A stretch of 64,000 nt of DNA from Acheta domesticus (GCA_031308135.1 JAHLJT010000631.1:34023522-34087521), one strand, 5' to 3'. Positions 1-12,290 are shown, counted from the first letter of the stretch. Translations and numbers: made by a program. The notes: generated from the letters alone by a model not told the origin.

Positions 1-1119
1 GAGTACTGCTTATCGGAGATATGCTACTTAATCCAGGAAAAAGAATGGTGAAAACTGAAATGAATTTAGCATTCCATATTTCAGAGACAGCACTGATAAG
101 TGCCACTACTTCTTAATAGATATATCTAAAGAATGATTTCAAGTAAGGATTAGATGCGTCCAGAATGTCTAAGATGTTGAAATGTCTACTGCTTACTAGA
201 AAAAAAAGAAATTTAATTTGAGCAGGAGAAGACAACAGGCACAAATACCTATAGGCGTATACGCAAAGCGTATTATTTGAAGGATAGTTCGTGAAGGAAA
301 TAACTTGAAATATTTGTATGAACCAACAATAAATACTGTTTGGGTGCGCGTTCTACTTCAATGCTATAAATTAAGATATAATCAAATTTTCTGCGTGACG
401 AATTTAAAAATTGCTTCCGATTCTAGCAACATGAAGCGCTTGTTGTGATTGAACTGTTGTGCTGGTAAATGCGCTGTGTGGCATATTTTGTACAGAACAA
501 CGTTGAGCGTCCTTATCAAACTCGTTTGAAAACAGAATAGAAACTTATCATAGTTCCTTACAGTTACAATTGTGTGTCGCTCACAAAATTGAATTCTACT
601 TATTGAGTTGACTTTGCACATTCTAGAAATCAACTCTGAAGTTAGCAAGCCATAGTAACAGGGCAGAAACCACGAAACGTAAAACTAAAATGTGAGTGAT
701 AATAATTCTTCATACGTTCTTAAAGAATGAATGATGTAAAGAGTATTTGTGAGTATAAGATAAAATATGCTGATAAAATACGATATGAAAAAATGAATAG
801 AAAAGAAACGAAATTAATTATTGGAGTGGTATAGCAACAAACGATATTTGCATGACTGTATAACTGGTGCAAAGTGTAGGGGGGTCGGAAAGTTCGGCTG
901 GCTGCCAAAAGCCCCTCAACTTTGCCACTTTCTCAGTCACCTCTTTATCCCACGGACAATGAAGTATAAACTTGAAGTTAAATTCCAAGTGATTACCTTA
1001 GTTGGAAACCATTCACTTCTGTTATGCAAACACAAACCATAACTTTAGTTACACCTAGATTTTTGCGTACAGTTAACTTTACTTTTAATGCCAAGAGAAG
1101 AAATCCGCCATTGAGGTAG

Positions 1120-1260
1120 AGACTCCGTGAGCGCAATAAGCGAACAATTTCGTTTTGTCACGGTTCGAATTCCGAGAGCCAGCGAGACCTCTGAAAATTA
1201 AATAGTTCTACAAAGGTAGAGGTGACGTTCCTCGTTTTGTTGAGTTGGCGCCTCGAGATC
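1120..1260 (+). mobile_element. Possible tRNA-like SINE fragment
   Basis: A B-box-like motif (GGTTCGAATTCC, near 1163) follows an A-box-like stretch (GAGCGCAATAAGCG, near 1129) at tRNA-like spacing. No second copy was seen in the window. Confidence 0.3.
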
Positions 1261-1619
1261 CAAACTTACATAAGGTCAGGTGCTCACTCGATCAATTAGA
1301 AGCAATTTTACTAAATTAATTTGTTACGAAATTCCCAATTAATTCTCGTAAGCGAAAATGCCTTTCGACATTTCTATTCAACGAGGCGAAATATACGTCT
1401 ATTTAAAAGGTATTTATGATGTATTAGTAATAAATCACGTACGATCGACACTTCAGCGTAGATAGTGGGTATTATGCATGGTATAGTTCTAATGTCTTTC
1501 ATAAATACCGGTAAAACTAGAGAAAATTAAGTTTTGAGATAAATATCTTTATAAAGAACAAGTGGAGAATAAAATGAAAGAACCCCCTGAGCTTGGAATA
1601 CGTTATTTTGTTTACGTTC

Positions 1620-1621
<2 letters not shown>

Positions 1622-1682
<61 letters not shown>
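1622..1682. repeat. (AT)n microsatellite
   Basis: About 60 bp of nearly pure alternating AT in AT-rich intergenic DNA. Confidence 0.95.
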
Positions 1683-1689
<7 letters not shown>

Positions 1690-3234
1690 TACCGACAACC
1701 GGTATTATTTATCACAGTTTGACAGATTTATTCGCGATAATATAAGTACATAAATTTGTAATTTGTTAAGATGTGAGATGGTGGTGACTATTGTTATAAG
1801 AAAGGAGACATTTTGAATTGAAGCAACGACAGCATGGCCGACTGGAGACCTACGGAAGAGAACGTAAGAATGTCAACTCAGTTTTGTTAAATAGGTTAAC
1901 AAGAGTGGAGACCAGGGTGGACCAATAAACTTTGATATTTATGTTATTTAAAGGAAACAATAAATAGTAATTGTATTTGAACTAAGCTAATTATTTGCGG
2001 GCAGTCCGATGTAGTAGAGTCAAAGTTACAATTTCCAACCTAAAATATTAGTATATTTATATTAGTGTATAGAATATTTTCAAAAGAATTATTTGGAAAG
2101 AAATTATAGATATTGATAAATTGAAAGAAAGATGTTGCTTAACATTGTAACAGTCCATCTATCCAGGCCGCGATTTATGCGTGCGCCAGAAAAGCCCCTT
2201 TTTACCCCCCCTCGCCCCGCGAGTTCTTTTATCGCCCACCACTTAACTAGCTTCCATAAAGAGAACGCTCTTTCGCCTCTTAGGCTGGCGATTCTGGATT
2301 TATGGCTGGAGAAATTCGGAGAGAATCCTGACGTGGCTCTGAAAAGCTCGTCGCAACCGTTACCGAACACCTGGTGTTTAGATATTTCTAAGAACACAAC
2401 AATTAATTTCTTATTTTTGGAAAGCCCGCCCTCGCTTTCACAAACGGTATCAATGGGCGGGCGCTGAGATTATTTTGGCTGAGTACAGCGAGACACCACT
2501 CCGGTGCAATTCGAATAGAACGAATGGAACGCTACCTCGCCTGCAGAGGGCTATGTTGAGAAGATAGGTAGACGAACAGTGGCCATTCAGAATCGAAAGT
2601 TCATATTGCGAACTTCAGCCACTCGCTTCTATTCTTCGGAGAAAATGTGGCCCTTGCAGTCGTTGTTGAGTGCCGGTAGGTCGCTGAGAAACTTAAAAAC
2701 GCGACACTTCAGCAGCTGTGAATGTTATCATGGAGTGGGAGCTCCATGAACATTGAAGTGATCGCATTTTGAAGCTCGGCCATACATATTTTTTTAATAA
2801 AAGTGTGTTTTATACCTGTTCTTTCCCGCATCCCATGATGTCAGAAAGGCAGTGGAACATTAAAAAATTATGGCTATTTGTAAGGTGGACGAGGAGTGAA
2901 CGGATTGAGAATCATGAAGGTCAAAGGGGAGTTGCCAACTGTGTTAATGCAAGAGGCTCTGCCAACTTAGTATTTCCTGTTTAGGAATAGTCATGGTGTA
3001 AGAATAAAGGGGAGACGGATCCCGCACGAAATTTCGTTCTCTTCTGCGCATGACGTCACGATGGATGCTCGCCTGCTTGGCGCCCTTGTGGCACCTAGTC
3101 AGATTGTATGGAACGCGCTCTGAGTACACGACGAATTTTTGTAATAGCGATTTGCTTTGAGTTAGTAGTTTTCAAGTTTTTTTGTGGCAGAAAGGTGAAC
3201 ATATCGTGAATTGATATTGAAATAAAATATACAA

Positions 3235-3393
3235 TGCCGTCGTACGCTATTTTTGGTGGTGAAAGCTGCAACAAGAAAACGAAGGGAACAGACAGTAAGT
3301 ATTTTTCTTTCCCCAAAGATGCCAATTTATGTGAAACGTGGAAAAATGTTTCTAGAAGAAAGGATAGGATCAATGTAAAGAACGATAAGTGTT
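3235..3393 (+). pseudogene. THAP-domain coding remnant of the P-like element
   Basis: An ATG-started frame reads MPSYAIFGGESCNKKTKG and then KYFSFPKDANLCETWKNVSR and RKDRINVKNDKC before a stop. This is the N-terminal part of a THAP C2CH zinc-finger domain: the MPS start, FPKD, the conserved Trp and the RKD-x-INVKN stretch are kept. The first two zinc cysteines expected after Tyr4 and Gly9 are missing (one codon lost, one replaced by Gly) and the C-terminal Cys-x-x-His-Phe is cut off by a stop. The domain should not fold as a zinc finger. Downstream exon-like pieces follow at 3560-4290. Confidence 0.75.
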
Positions 3394-3565
3394 AACTAAT
3401 TAAGGTGTATTTTGATTCCATAAATTATTTTATTATATTGACGTTAATAGTAATCATTATTTTCAACGCGCATTTGTTCTATTCACTTTGCTAAGGATAG
3501 CTTTGCAATACTATTGCTGCAGGTATTATTAAATTATACCCCACAAAAAACAAATTAAAATCCCG

Positions 3566-4300
3566 ACGCAGTGCCTACCGAGAAGTTGCTTGTTGGTTTT
3601 GAAAAAATAAATCCTAGTCGAACCATTCGACTACTTTCTAGGAATAGGCACAAATTAGTGGATGAACTGTTTTCACAAGCAACAAATGATGTGACAGATA
3701 GTGTTCCAGAATAATCACTTCATGAAAACGCAGTTAATGGAGATAGTCTTGAAATTGATTTAACACAAACAATAAAAGTGTTACATCATGAAATTACAAT
3801 ATGGGAAAGAAAATTTGCAATTAGAAGAACAACTCAAGAAGTTAATGAGAACTGATAAGAATGCAAAAGATGACTTTAGAGACACAATAACCAAGGTAAT
3901 GAAATTATATAACTACTGAAATAACACATTGTTTTAAAGTAGTATAGCTAGTATCAAAATTACTACTACTGTAATGTGGGGTTACTTTGCTCCTTGGAGT
4001 CAACTTTTGCTATAAATAGTACGTTATAAGTTTCATTGACTTGAATGTGTAATCTGAGCAGCTGTATCACTACGTAGGAATTCGTGTGCGTATGTGTGTG
4101 AAGGAAAGCACATTCTTAGCACTGGCAGAGTTCAGAAGAAGAAAAAGCCTCATTAAGAATTATTTGAAACCTCGGAAACTGAACAATTGACTGAGAAAAC
4201 TTTAGAAATAAGTGATGTCATTATCCCTCTTGATGTTGTTGTGGCATTAGCTCGAACAAGAATATATATAAGAGTAAGGGTATTGAATACAAAATAAGTA
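3566..4300 (+). pseudogene. Coiled-coil exon remnants downstream of the THAP domain
   Basis: Short in-frame stretches read VPTEKLLVGFEKINPSRTIR (from about 3573), KENLQLEEQLKKLMRTDKNA (about 3806-3865, ending near a GT donor after ACCAAG at 3895) and EQLTEKTLEISDVIIPLDVV (about 4180). The Leu/Glu/Lys-rich middle piece looks like a coiled coil of the kind that follows THAP domains in P-type transposases. Frames are separated by stops and intron-like sequence, so I read these as decayed exons of the same transposase gene. Confidence 0.45.
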
Positions 4301-4654
4301 TATATAATTCAAAGAGGAATTTAAGACAAAAAATTAAAAAATGTTCTAATTTGAAATAATATGTAACTATTGGTTTATTTTGCTTATTTTATTTCCCTCC
4401 CCCATCCATTGAAATATTAATATCAAAGATGAATAATAGTGAGTCATGTATACAATTTAAAATGTGTATGACAAGTCAGATATGATGTATGCAGGTGCAC
4501 ATGTCTTAATGAACTCCAGATTTTTAACTTTTTCTTTCTACACACTTATACGTAAAGGTAAAATGAAGCATTTTAATAAAAGAAAATAAATTTTAACCTC
4601 TTTCTGAAAGAACTGCAAGCGACATTCTATATTGATTTTGAATACACTCTACCC

Positions 4655-4860
4655 TCTACACAATTAACCCTCCACTCCTCTCATGACTAGCAAAAGGGAG
4701 TTCAAGAAGACTTGGGTAGAGTGAAATTACATTTACTGTCCAGAAATCAAAGCAACGGCGCCATTCAGCATTTGCTCAAAGGGTCTAGGGAAACTGGACA
4801 AACATCCTGATGAAGTTTGTGTCGATCTTACAGCTGAATTACCATAGTTTGTTACTAATG
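4655..4860 (-). mobile_element. LINE-associated repeat fragment (inverted, inside the P-like element)
   Basis: The reverse complement aligns by eye with 37135-37350 and 54370-54560, the region just downstream of two LINE coding remnants. Shared blocks include TTTGTCCAGTTTCCCT, GAGCAAATGCTGA and a TTGCTTCTGGAC-like core. A third, ~35-bp match lies at 22423-22457 (minus). Confidence 0.6.
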
Positions 4861-4895
4861 ATAGTAATAGTAATAATAATAATAGTAGTAGTACT
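4861..4895. repeat. Imperfect (AAT/AGT)n microsatellite
   Basis: A short trinucleotide run of AAT with AGT interruptions at the edge of the LINE-derived fragment. Confidence 0.8.
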
Positions 4896-5424
4896 TATTG
4901 AGAAATTATTTAACAATTATTACCAATCCCTAATGAATCTAGCAAATTCAGGGTGAAGGAAATAGATTTTTGGTCAGACATTCTCCTACATCAGTCCATC
5001 TGCAATTAAACACAGGTAGGACGGGATATGCCAGTTCTTTTTTATTTGCTTCTGATCGAAACATGAATAAGAAAACAAAATAGAATAAAACAGCAATAAA
5101 ATGAGTAATTCGTACGTTAATGAAAAATAACTTCGTCTGCTGTCCCTCTCGTTCCTAAAAACGTGGCTCATTACTTCGTAAAAATAGAAATACCTCCTAC
5201 ATTTAGAGTTGTAAAGACGAATTAAACATTGAAGCACGAACTGATAAAGATACGGATGCCTCAAGTTTTAGTAGAACCTCCCTAACGCAACTCAGACGGG
5301 CGAAGACATACGCCTGCCCTGCGCTGGCCGAGCGCGAACCTCCAAGATGACGTCACGCGTAGAGGAGGCGTGGCGAGCGCCTGTGCACCGCTTCACCATT
5401 ATACTTACGCCATGGGAATAGTCA

Positions 5425-6225
5425 TATTGAATAAACGCATACGAAGCATTCGATGCATGCTACGTACCTCGGAGTTGGTTCCTTTCGAATCTGTAAAAGA
5501 AATGAAAACACCCACATTACATTCAATGGTAATAGTTATCTGTAAAAGAATTACTCTGTATATCATGGTTATTGTCGGCAAGATAAGCTCCACATCAGTG
5601 ACTGAGGCTGAAAACGCTTACGAGAGTGGAGGACGCAATTGAAACAGCATTAGTTCACCCCCCCCCCCCACAAACCCCAAACAATAGAGACGTGAAATCA
5701 TCTTTCAACGTGAGCATCCCTCGGGTTACCTTTGGATGAAAGGATACTGGCCGCCAATGACTTCAGTCCGTAGCCCATTTACTCCTTTACCATCAGTATC
5801 ATTCAGTGATTCATGTAAGAGATCAAGTCTAAAAGAGGTCTCTAAGATAAATTTAAAAACGTCGCCTGTTTTGTCGCCCGAGTAATACCTTCTTTCTCTG
5901 CCAGACGGTGAAAGGAGTGTAGCGAATTTGCGTGGTCAGAGGGAAAAGCGGGCCTGCTGTCACGAGTCTCGCCACGTAAAATAAGGAACTGACTAACTTA
6001 TTAAATATGTTTTTACGGTTAGTTATATTTGAATATATATACCCGCAATAATCGTAGGGAACAGTTTTTCGGTTTTGCGATACAAATATATTTTAAAAAA
6101 ATTAACATTTAAAAATCTCAAAGAAACCCCCTAACAAAATCCTCCAAATAAATTTGCCCCCAAAACATCCTCTAACCCCCCTAAATTTAGAGAGAAAACC
6201 CCTAACGTGGCAACACAATTCTCAC
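5425..6225. other. Intron or flank, no gene recognised
   Basis: The stretch left of exon 5 contains a C-tract at 5658-5669 and AT-rich unique-looking sequence. A 90-codon frame at 5370-5642 crosses the transposon end and has no recognisable domain. I see no exon with a phase-1 acceptor that could continue the receptor gene. Confidence 0.5.
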
Positions 6226-6428
6226 CCAGCGAGGGCAGCAAGAAGGCGGTGACGTGCCCCAGGCAGCCGTCGGCGTCCTCGGCGCGCCCCTGCAGCCGGT
6301 ACTTGGCGCCGGGGTGCAGCGTGGAGGAGGGCAGCTGACAGAACGCGGGCAGCGGCGGCACCGTCGTGTTCCACATGCGCTCGTACACCGTCTGGTTGGC
6401 GTTCGACGTGAAGCGCCCCTCGCCCAGC
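6226..6428 (-). CDS. Exon 5 of the FN3 receptor-like gene (rest of second FN3 domain)
   Basis: The 203-nt exon begins after acceptor CTGCTGCAG|G (6429-6437), which has a pyrimidine-rich stretch upstream, and ends at donor CTGG|GTGAGA (6225). It enters in phase 2 (split codon GA|G) and leaves in phase 1. The peptide includes GRFTSNANQTVYERMWNTT, then LHPGAKYRLQGRAEDADGCL, the Pro-Gly-x-x-Tyr pattern of FN3 strands E-F, with sequons NQT and NTT. An alternative acceptor (TTGTAAAG, 6447) would break the phase and was not used. No further downstream exon was found to the left, so the gene continues outside the window. Confidence 0.8.
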
Positions 6429-6545
6429 CTGCAGCAGATCAGCTCCAACTTTACAAGAAAAACAACAACAGGTGTTCGGAAGTTTTCTTTTCGAAAAACA
6501 AGGATATTGGAGAGACCGGGAACCGACAATTTTGTCCCGGGAGGC

Positions 6546-6701
6546 GGCGTGTTTCTCCCAGGTGGATGATAAGACCCGGTGCAGACCTACACGCCAACTT
6601 GCTGGGGGTTTCCCAACCAGATAACTCTCCCGCCGGGCACTGGCAGCGGGGACAAGTTCCCGACTGGTCTCTGGACACATACGATAGTGTAATGCATGTA
6701 A

Positions 6702-6742
<41 letters not shown>

Positions 6743-6975
6743 CGTACGGGGTAAGGGGTAGTACAAGTATGAGGAAGGAAACATCGCGCGCGGTCCATGG
6801 CATATTCATTAGAGTACTGCTCCGGGTTACACCAGGCATTGTTTGGAGAAACCACGGAAAACTACCAATCAGAGCAGTCGGGCGCTATAATTATCCTCCT
6901 GACAGCGACTGAAGTCGACCTAGCTACCTAGATAGTGTAGAAATTCCGCCACCATCGGGACTCGAACCTTAATTC
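6546..6975 (-). mobile_element. SINE family A copy
   Basis: In minus orientation the element starts at a tRNA-like B box (GGTTCGAGTCCC, 6957-6968), followed by a body shared with copies at 14850-16260, 16275-16660, 27530-27975 and 58125-58365. Shared pieces include CGCGCGCGATGTTTCCTT and a GTAGTTTTCCGTGGTTT-like block. A (GT)n tract (about 6701-6724) sits at the mid-body position where the 19-bp minisatellite lies in the 14.9-kb copy. Confidence 0.7.
6701..6742. repeat. (GT)n/(GTAT)n microsatellite within SINE-A
   Basis: Alternating GT for about 24 bases, then GTAT/GTGTAT units, inside the SINE body. Confidence 0.9.
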
Positions 6976-7559
6976 AATGTGAAACAACGAAGTGCAGTCA
7001 GGTGTAATTAACCCTGCAGTGGTAACGTGACTTTTTGAAACAAAAGAGGTAACGTGGGTGTCTCCAGACCCCACACTCATTTCATGATATATGCTAAATT
7101 ATTGAAAAACTAATTAATATAACATTCTTTTTCTATTATTAACAATTTTTGCGTGTAATTAAACAATTTACTAAGAATTTAGTTGCTAAACAAGTCTGAG
7201 AATTGATCAGGAAAACATCTAATACTTGGAGTTAATTTTCTACCGGTCTGCGCATGTTGTCACATCCAACGCCCATGTTTCGTAGCACGAATTAAAATCT
7301 TTTCAAATTCAAAGTACAATGGAAAATTTCAGTACCCATATTAACCACATTCCACAATTCAATAAGATTTTGATGCCCTGATTCACAGACTCAGCCAAAA
7401 TACGTAGCCCAATTACTGCCGTCATTTCCGCTTTGTCAGTCTTACAGGTGCTCCAATCATTTTTATTCCTCTCTAAATCCATTTAAATTTTAATATTGGT
7501 GGATTCTGTAATTCTCTCAATCATATACAAATCAATAAACAAAGAAAAAATTATCCTGG

Positions 7560-8640
7560 TCTTTTGGACATGGGTTGAGACTGTAAAACTTTGTCCTAAA
7601 TGACAATTTTGTTTGAAAAATTTGGAGCTGTTTTTAAGAAAATGGCGTTTAAGCACTACTAAAAATGCAAAATTTGAAGCTCTTTTTCACAGAAAATTCT
7701 TGAGTTTTCCAAACACTAATTTGAAGTCATTTCAAGCACTTTGACTTACAAATACAATAGTATTTAAAAATTGCTGATAGTGTGCATATTAAAGATGTGA
7801 GAGACAATGTGAGAGTTCAAAAATAATGTGTAAATTAGTGTAATTTGTGCAAAAACAAAAAATATCAGATATTTAAATTTGTTACATTAAAGAGTCCAAT
7901 TAGTCCTATCCTTTCGAAAAGTTTGAAGAAAAATTTGGAGCCAGTTTTTAGAAAATGGCTTTTGTGCGTTTCTGAAAATGCGGTATTTTTAGGTAGGTTT
8001 CAACGAAAACGGTTGAGTTCTCGAGAAACTTTACTTGACATTGTTTAAAGCACTTGCACTTGTAAATTTAATGTTAAGAAATCGCCGCCAATGTAAATAT
8101 TAACGACGTTGGAAAGAAAGTAAAAAAATTACATTTTTGTAATTTTTGAAAAAACAAAAGAATCGTAATATTTAAGTATAACTCGTAACATGTAATATAA
8201 GAACGTAATATTTACATTAGCGGCAATTTGTTCACATTATTATATTTATGAGTAAATAAATGTGCTTTAAATAATGTCCAGTAAAGTTTCTCGAAAACTC
8301 AACAGTTTCCTGAGAAAATTAGCTCAAAATTCCGCATTTTCAGAAACGCTCAAATGCCATTTTCTGATAAATAACTCCCAATTTTTTCTTGAAACTCCTA
8401 TTTTTTTCTTTTCGAACGGATAGTGTTAATTGCACTCTAATATGATGTAAAGTTCAATTTGGGATACTTTATGTTTTTTAAAAATTACACAAATGTAATT
8501 TTTGAAAGATTTCTCTCTCCTTTATTAGGCATTTGTAAACACTATTGTGTTTGTTAGTTAATGTGCTTCAATTGACTTAAAATGAAGTGTTTCGAAAACT
8601 CGATAATTTTCTGTAAAAAAAGAGCTTTAAGGCTACCCCC
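7560..8640. repeat. Palindromic copy of a dispersed repeat family (family P)
   Basis: Sequence from about 7585-8150 is repeated in inverted order at about 8175-8640, making a large imperfect palindrome. Diagnostic phrases are AAAATGGCGTTTAAGC, TTTCTGAAAATGCGG, ACTTTACTTGACATT and a flanking TTACATTTTTGTAATTTTTG. The same phrases recur at 33030-33250, 38345-38800, 41600-42780, 45885-46205 and 60960-61690. No protein domain is visible, so this is probably a non-autonomous mobile element or satellite-like family. Confidence 0.7.
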
Positions 8641-9740
8641 GGATAAGATGGTAAAAAGTTCCCCTCAACCAAATTACTTATGAGTACTTACACTATAATT
8701 CTAACATAAAAATAATATTTTTGAAAGGTTCCTTAGTCCCCGTCCTACCACCCACACCCCTCTACAGTCAAAAACGTGTTTTTTTTAATTCTATTTTTTT
8801 TCGCCAACTTAACACTTTTATCTCACTGAAAAATATCATAAATAAGAAAACTATTTGTATTATCAGAAAAATATTTTTCAATATTTTCTCAGCCTAAATT
8901 CAAACACAAAAATATTTAAAAAAGAAAATTACAAGAAATATTTTACTGTCTCTTAGAAGTCTGGAACAGGCTCGAAAAAAAAAGTCAAAGGTTTCCCTTA
9001 AAACACAAATTGTTGTGCATTTTTTCAGATTTTTTTGCCTGCTCGGCTGCAGTTAAAAAAATAAAAACCATTTTCCCCCTTTTAAAACACTTGAGCTTTA
9101 AATATACTTCGAAAATGACTGCAACGGTTCTGTGCATTTATTTTAGTGTTAATTATATACATTTGTATACATTATTGAAGCACTCAGTAATATTTTGACT
9201 TGGAATGTAGTTAAAAATTATTGTATTTTTTAAAGTTTCTAATCCTTTGTATGAGAATATCTTACGGAAAGGAAAGATAATAGTTCTTGGCAGTTTATTA
9301 AGTTCAGGAAGAGTTCTGTAGATTACGGAGTGAGAAACGTTTTTTTTGAGGCCTCAGGCCTCAAAATTATGGTTTTATGGCCCTAGAATGCCTCGTTTAG
9401 GAGTTATTTAACGATACAGATTCGACATTCTGCCTAGAGTTTTGCAGGTTGCATTTAACGTGAATATGTAATGAATATGTAGCGCCATGTAGTGGAGTTA
9501 CAACAGAATTAACAACACATAAACCATCTCGGTGAAGAAAACACGTAGAAGTGCCAACTTTCATGGAGATCGGTGCAACGGTGTTGGAGTTTTGCTCTTT
9601 TATACATACCAACATCCTGTTTCATATATATTTTGACCGTATGGTCAAAACGTAAATATTAGGCACACCGCAAAGTTCAAAAGTGGCGCGCAGGTGAATC
9701 GGGCCGAGCCTTGAACGAGCGCCTGGAAGGGGGGGTTGGT
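8640..9740. other. AT-rich intron, no gene recognised
   Basis: Low-complexity A/T-rich DNA. Short open frames here (for example 9010-9198) have no domain or splice context. Confidence 0.5.
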
Positions 9741-10520
9741 CGGTCATACCGCGCGAAGCAGTGGTTGGGGAGCGAGCAGCGAGCAGAGAGGTAGGAGGCG
9801 TGTTGGCGACAGGAGAGTGAGCTGGTAATGTACGGATAAATCGGGAATAATCGAAACGACTGGTGTTAAAGGAAGGAGAATTGTGATAGACTTAATGATG
9901 AAGGCGAGTAAGGATTGTGGTAAACGGGTTTGGAAGGAATAATCACGAAATTTGACTAGAGAAGAGAACATTGCACGGACACGTGGGCGATGCTGTTCAG
10001 TGGTAGTCGGTGTAGCTGTTGCAGATGCGGGATCACATGGTGGAGCCGTGTGAGCTGAAAACAGGAAATCCGTCGTGTGGAGAAGGAAATTGGTGGTGAG
10101 ACACGCCGGTGTACGAGAAAGGGCCGTCGGCGACACGTGGGCAGGCAAGAACATCGTTGGCGCCAAGGTCACCTCTCGGCAACGAATCGAGGCACGTGGC
10201 GTCGCGTCGCATGGAAGACGACTGTAGTGGAAGGCAGATAAGTAACAGTAATTATGAACAAGAATAGATGGGTTAATCGATTATAAGATGCCGGTTCAGG
10301 ATGCTCACTGACTAGTAAGGAGAGCAACAGTTGTCTGTAGTGGTTCACGAAGGGCATGTAGTTTTCAGCGAAATGGAGGTTACTTAATGGGAATAATAAA
10401 TGTAAAGACGATAGGGATGGTCCGGAGATGTATAGAGTTAACCATTTAATCTGTATTCAGTAAGGATTTGCGACCAGGTTAATGATGTAAATTATGTTAT
10501 TAATGTGAAGATGATGTTCT
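9740..10520. other. GC-richer patch of unknown origin
   Basis: The minus strand is open at 10172-9744 (142 codons, Thr/Pro/Leu-rich) but shows no domain. The base composition differs from the surrounding DNA, so an old mobile element or LTR-type segment is possible. Confidence 0.25.
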
Positions 10521-10664
10521 TAATAAATCCTATTTCTTTGCTGATAGATTCTTTGAACTCGGATAATGATGATTAATATCCCCCCTTAAAGAACCCCTGT
10601 GCCAAATCAACAATCCAAAATGTATGATATGTGCACCCATGAGACCGACAAGGGTAAGTACGGT

Positions 10665-10669
10665 CACAA

Positions 10670-10700
<31 letters not shown>

Positions 10701-10717
10701 GTATATATATATATATT
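10665..10717. repeat. (AT)n microsatellite
   Basis: An AT run of about 50 bp with two interruptions, directly left of the TGTGACGAAC hairpin. Confidence 0.9.
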
Positions 10718-10750
10718 GTGACGAACGTGAATTTAGAGGTTCGTCACAGG
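10717..10750. repeat. Short perfect inverted repeat, possible LTR terminus
   Basis: TGTGACGAAC and its complement GTTCGTCACA flank a 12-base loop. The TGT...ACA ends resemble LTR termini, but no matching second LTR, primer-binding site or pol gene was found. Confidence 0.4.
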
Positions 10751-12290
10751 TGCCAGAGCCCCATAAAACACCATAAAAGAACGGGGAAGAGAGCGCGGCG
10801 TAGTTCAAAAGGGGCTCGCCCGCGGACGAGGAATTGTCGCCCGCACCGTCCATCGCAAGTCGCGTGAAAATGACGCGCATTAACTGGAGGGGAGGAGGAG
10901 GCGCCGCGTTACCCCTACAAACCGAGGGCATAAAACGCTAATCCGCAAGCGGAAGGGCCTCTTAAGTTTTCGTCAGTAGAAGCGGCAGCTTCTCTCTTAA
11001 GTTTTCGTACAGGGAGGAGGCAACTCTCTGAAGTAACGGTCGCCGATGTTGAAGTATTATGCGTAAGAACGTCATTTAGTTAGGAGTGTCCGGCGTCAGA
11101 AAGGCGTCTAGTTAGTCGTCCGCGAATTTGTTAAAATATTCAAGAAAGCTTTTCTTCAATTACGGCACCGTGAAAGAGGTCGCCTGTGAAATTTGCGACA
11201 AGTTGATGCTCAGATTAAACCATAAAATCTGCAGCTGGAACGGGGGAGAGATCTAGTACGCGGCGAGAACCATACCTCACGCCGGCGTACGAAAAACTCT
11301 AGGCACAAGCAAAAGAACGCGCCGAACGAGATCTGGAGACGGGCGAGTACCGTTCGAGATCGGACGAAGGAGACGGAACCGGGACGGGAGACAGAAGAGG
11401 ACGACGGAGCTGGGAGCGGAAGATAGAAGAAGAACGGGACCAGGAAAGGAAGACGGAAGAAGGACGGCGTCGGGAGCTGAAGATAGAAGGAGGCACGAAG
11501 GCGGCGGGTCGCCAGGCACGAGGCCGCGGCTCGGAGCGCACGTGCCGGCAGCGAACGCGACAGCTAGCGACCAGAGGCAAGGCCAGCTCACCAGGAGGGG
11601 CGAGGTAATGGTGCAAACAAATATGGCTCAAGTACGCGCCGCGTTGAAAGAAAATGTTAGGAGTTATACGGGGAGGTTCTAGACTGTGAAGGCGAAATAA
11701 CTTTCATGTTGCAGTTAGAAAAGCACTAGCCATTTTGACGCCTGGTTACCTGTTGGTTTTGTCCATGAATTAAAGTAAATTGATGTGGCAATAATTGTAT
11801 CGAAGTGTGGAGGAAGTCGTGCTACAGAGCACGTTTATTGTTCAGATATGTTAGAATTAAAACGAATGTGAAATAAGACTGGTAAAGCGCACGCAGTGAT
11901 TGAGTTAAAAGTGCAAGCAGAATTTAGTCAGTTTCATTTTAAAAGAATTCCTAATTTTTCCATGAACAGTAATTGTGTTTAGAATTTGAAGAGTTTTGAT
12001 TATTTGATTTAAAGAGAATATTGTGTGTGTTGATGATGTTATTTGGAAAGTGGAAGGAGAATGATGACGATTTATGTGTGTAGTAGAATTAGTTATTATT
12101 TTTGATGTCATTAAACTTTGTTTTACTGTTATTTGTGTTCCTGTGTTTTGGATTGCTCTCTACACCCCAAAAGATCCCACTGCCCTGAGATATAAGTAAG
12201 CTCGAAAGAGCAGATATCTGCGCACCCGCCCAGACGCTCAACCATTGTTGAGAGAATTAGCAAATTAATTAAATTTGGGTGTTCGGGGCG
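10751..12290. other. Possible decayed LTR-type sequence
   Basis: Purine-rich GC-containing DNA (11300-11600) is followed by AT-rich DNA. Minus-strand frames at 11591-11277 and 11631-11299 are Ser/Arg/Pro-rich shadows of a GGAAGACGGA-like simple repeat. No recognisable protein. Confidence 0.25.

Larger units (their letters stand above)
2992..5414 (+). mobile_element. P-element-like DNA transposon, decayed, with THAP-domain remnant
   Basis: The element begins CATGGTGTAAGAATAAAGG and its right end, read inverted, begins CATGGCGTAAGTATAATGG; similarity between the two ends continues for roughly 100 bp. Both flanks carry the same 8-bp duplication, GGAATAGT (2984-2991 and 5415-5422). Known P elements make 8-bp duplications, have termini beginning CATG and encode a THAP DNA-binding domain, which is also found here near the left end. 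TGACGTCA occurs 59 bp in from each terminus (3051-3058 and 5348-5355). At 2.4 kb, with no recognisable transposase core, this is an internally degraded copy. It also contains a small LINE-derived fragment (4655-4860), so it predates that insertion. Confidence 0.8.

Noticed and set aside
2104..2467. Overlapping ~100-codon frames on both strands
   Set aside because: Balanced composition made me look twice, but there is no domain and no splice site in phase with the receptor gene.
9744..10172. 142-codon Thr/Pro-rich minus-strand frame
   Set aside because: Low-complexity translation, no signal peptide or domain and no splice support.
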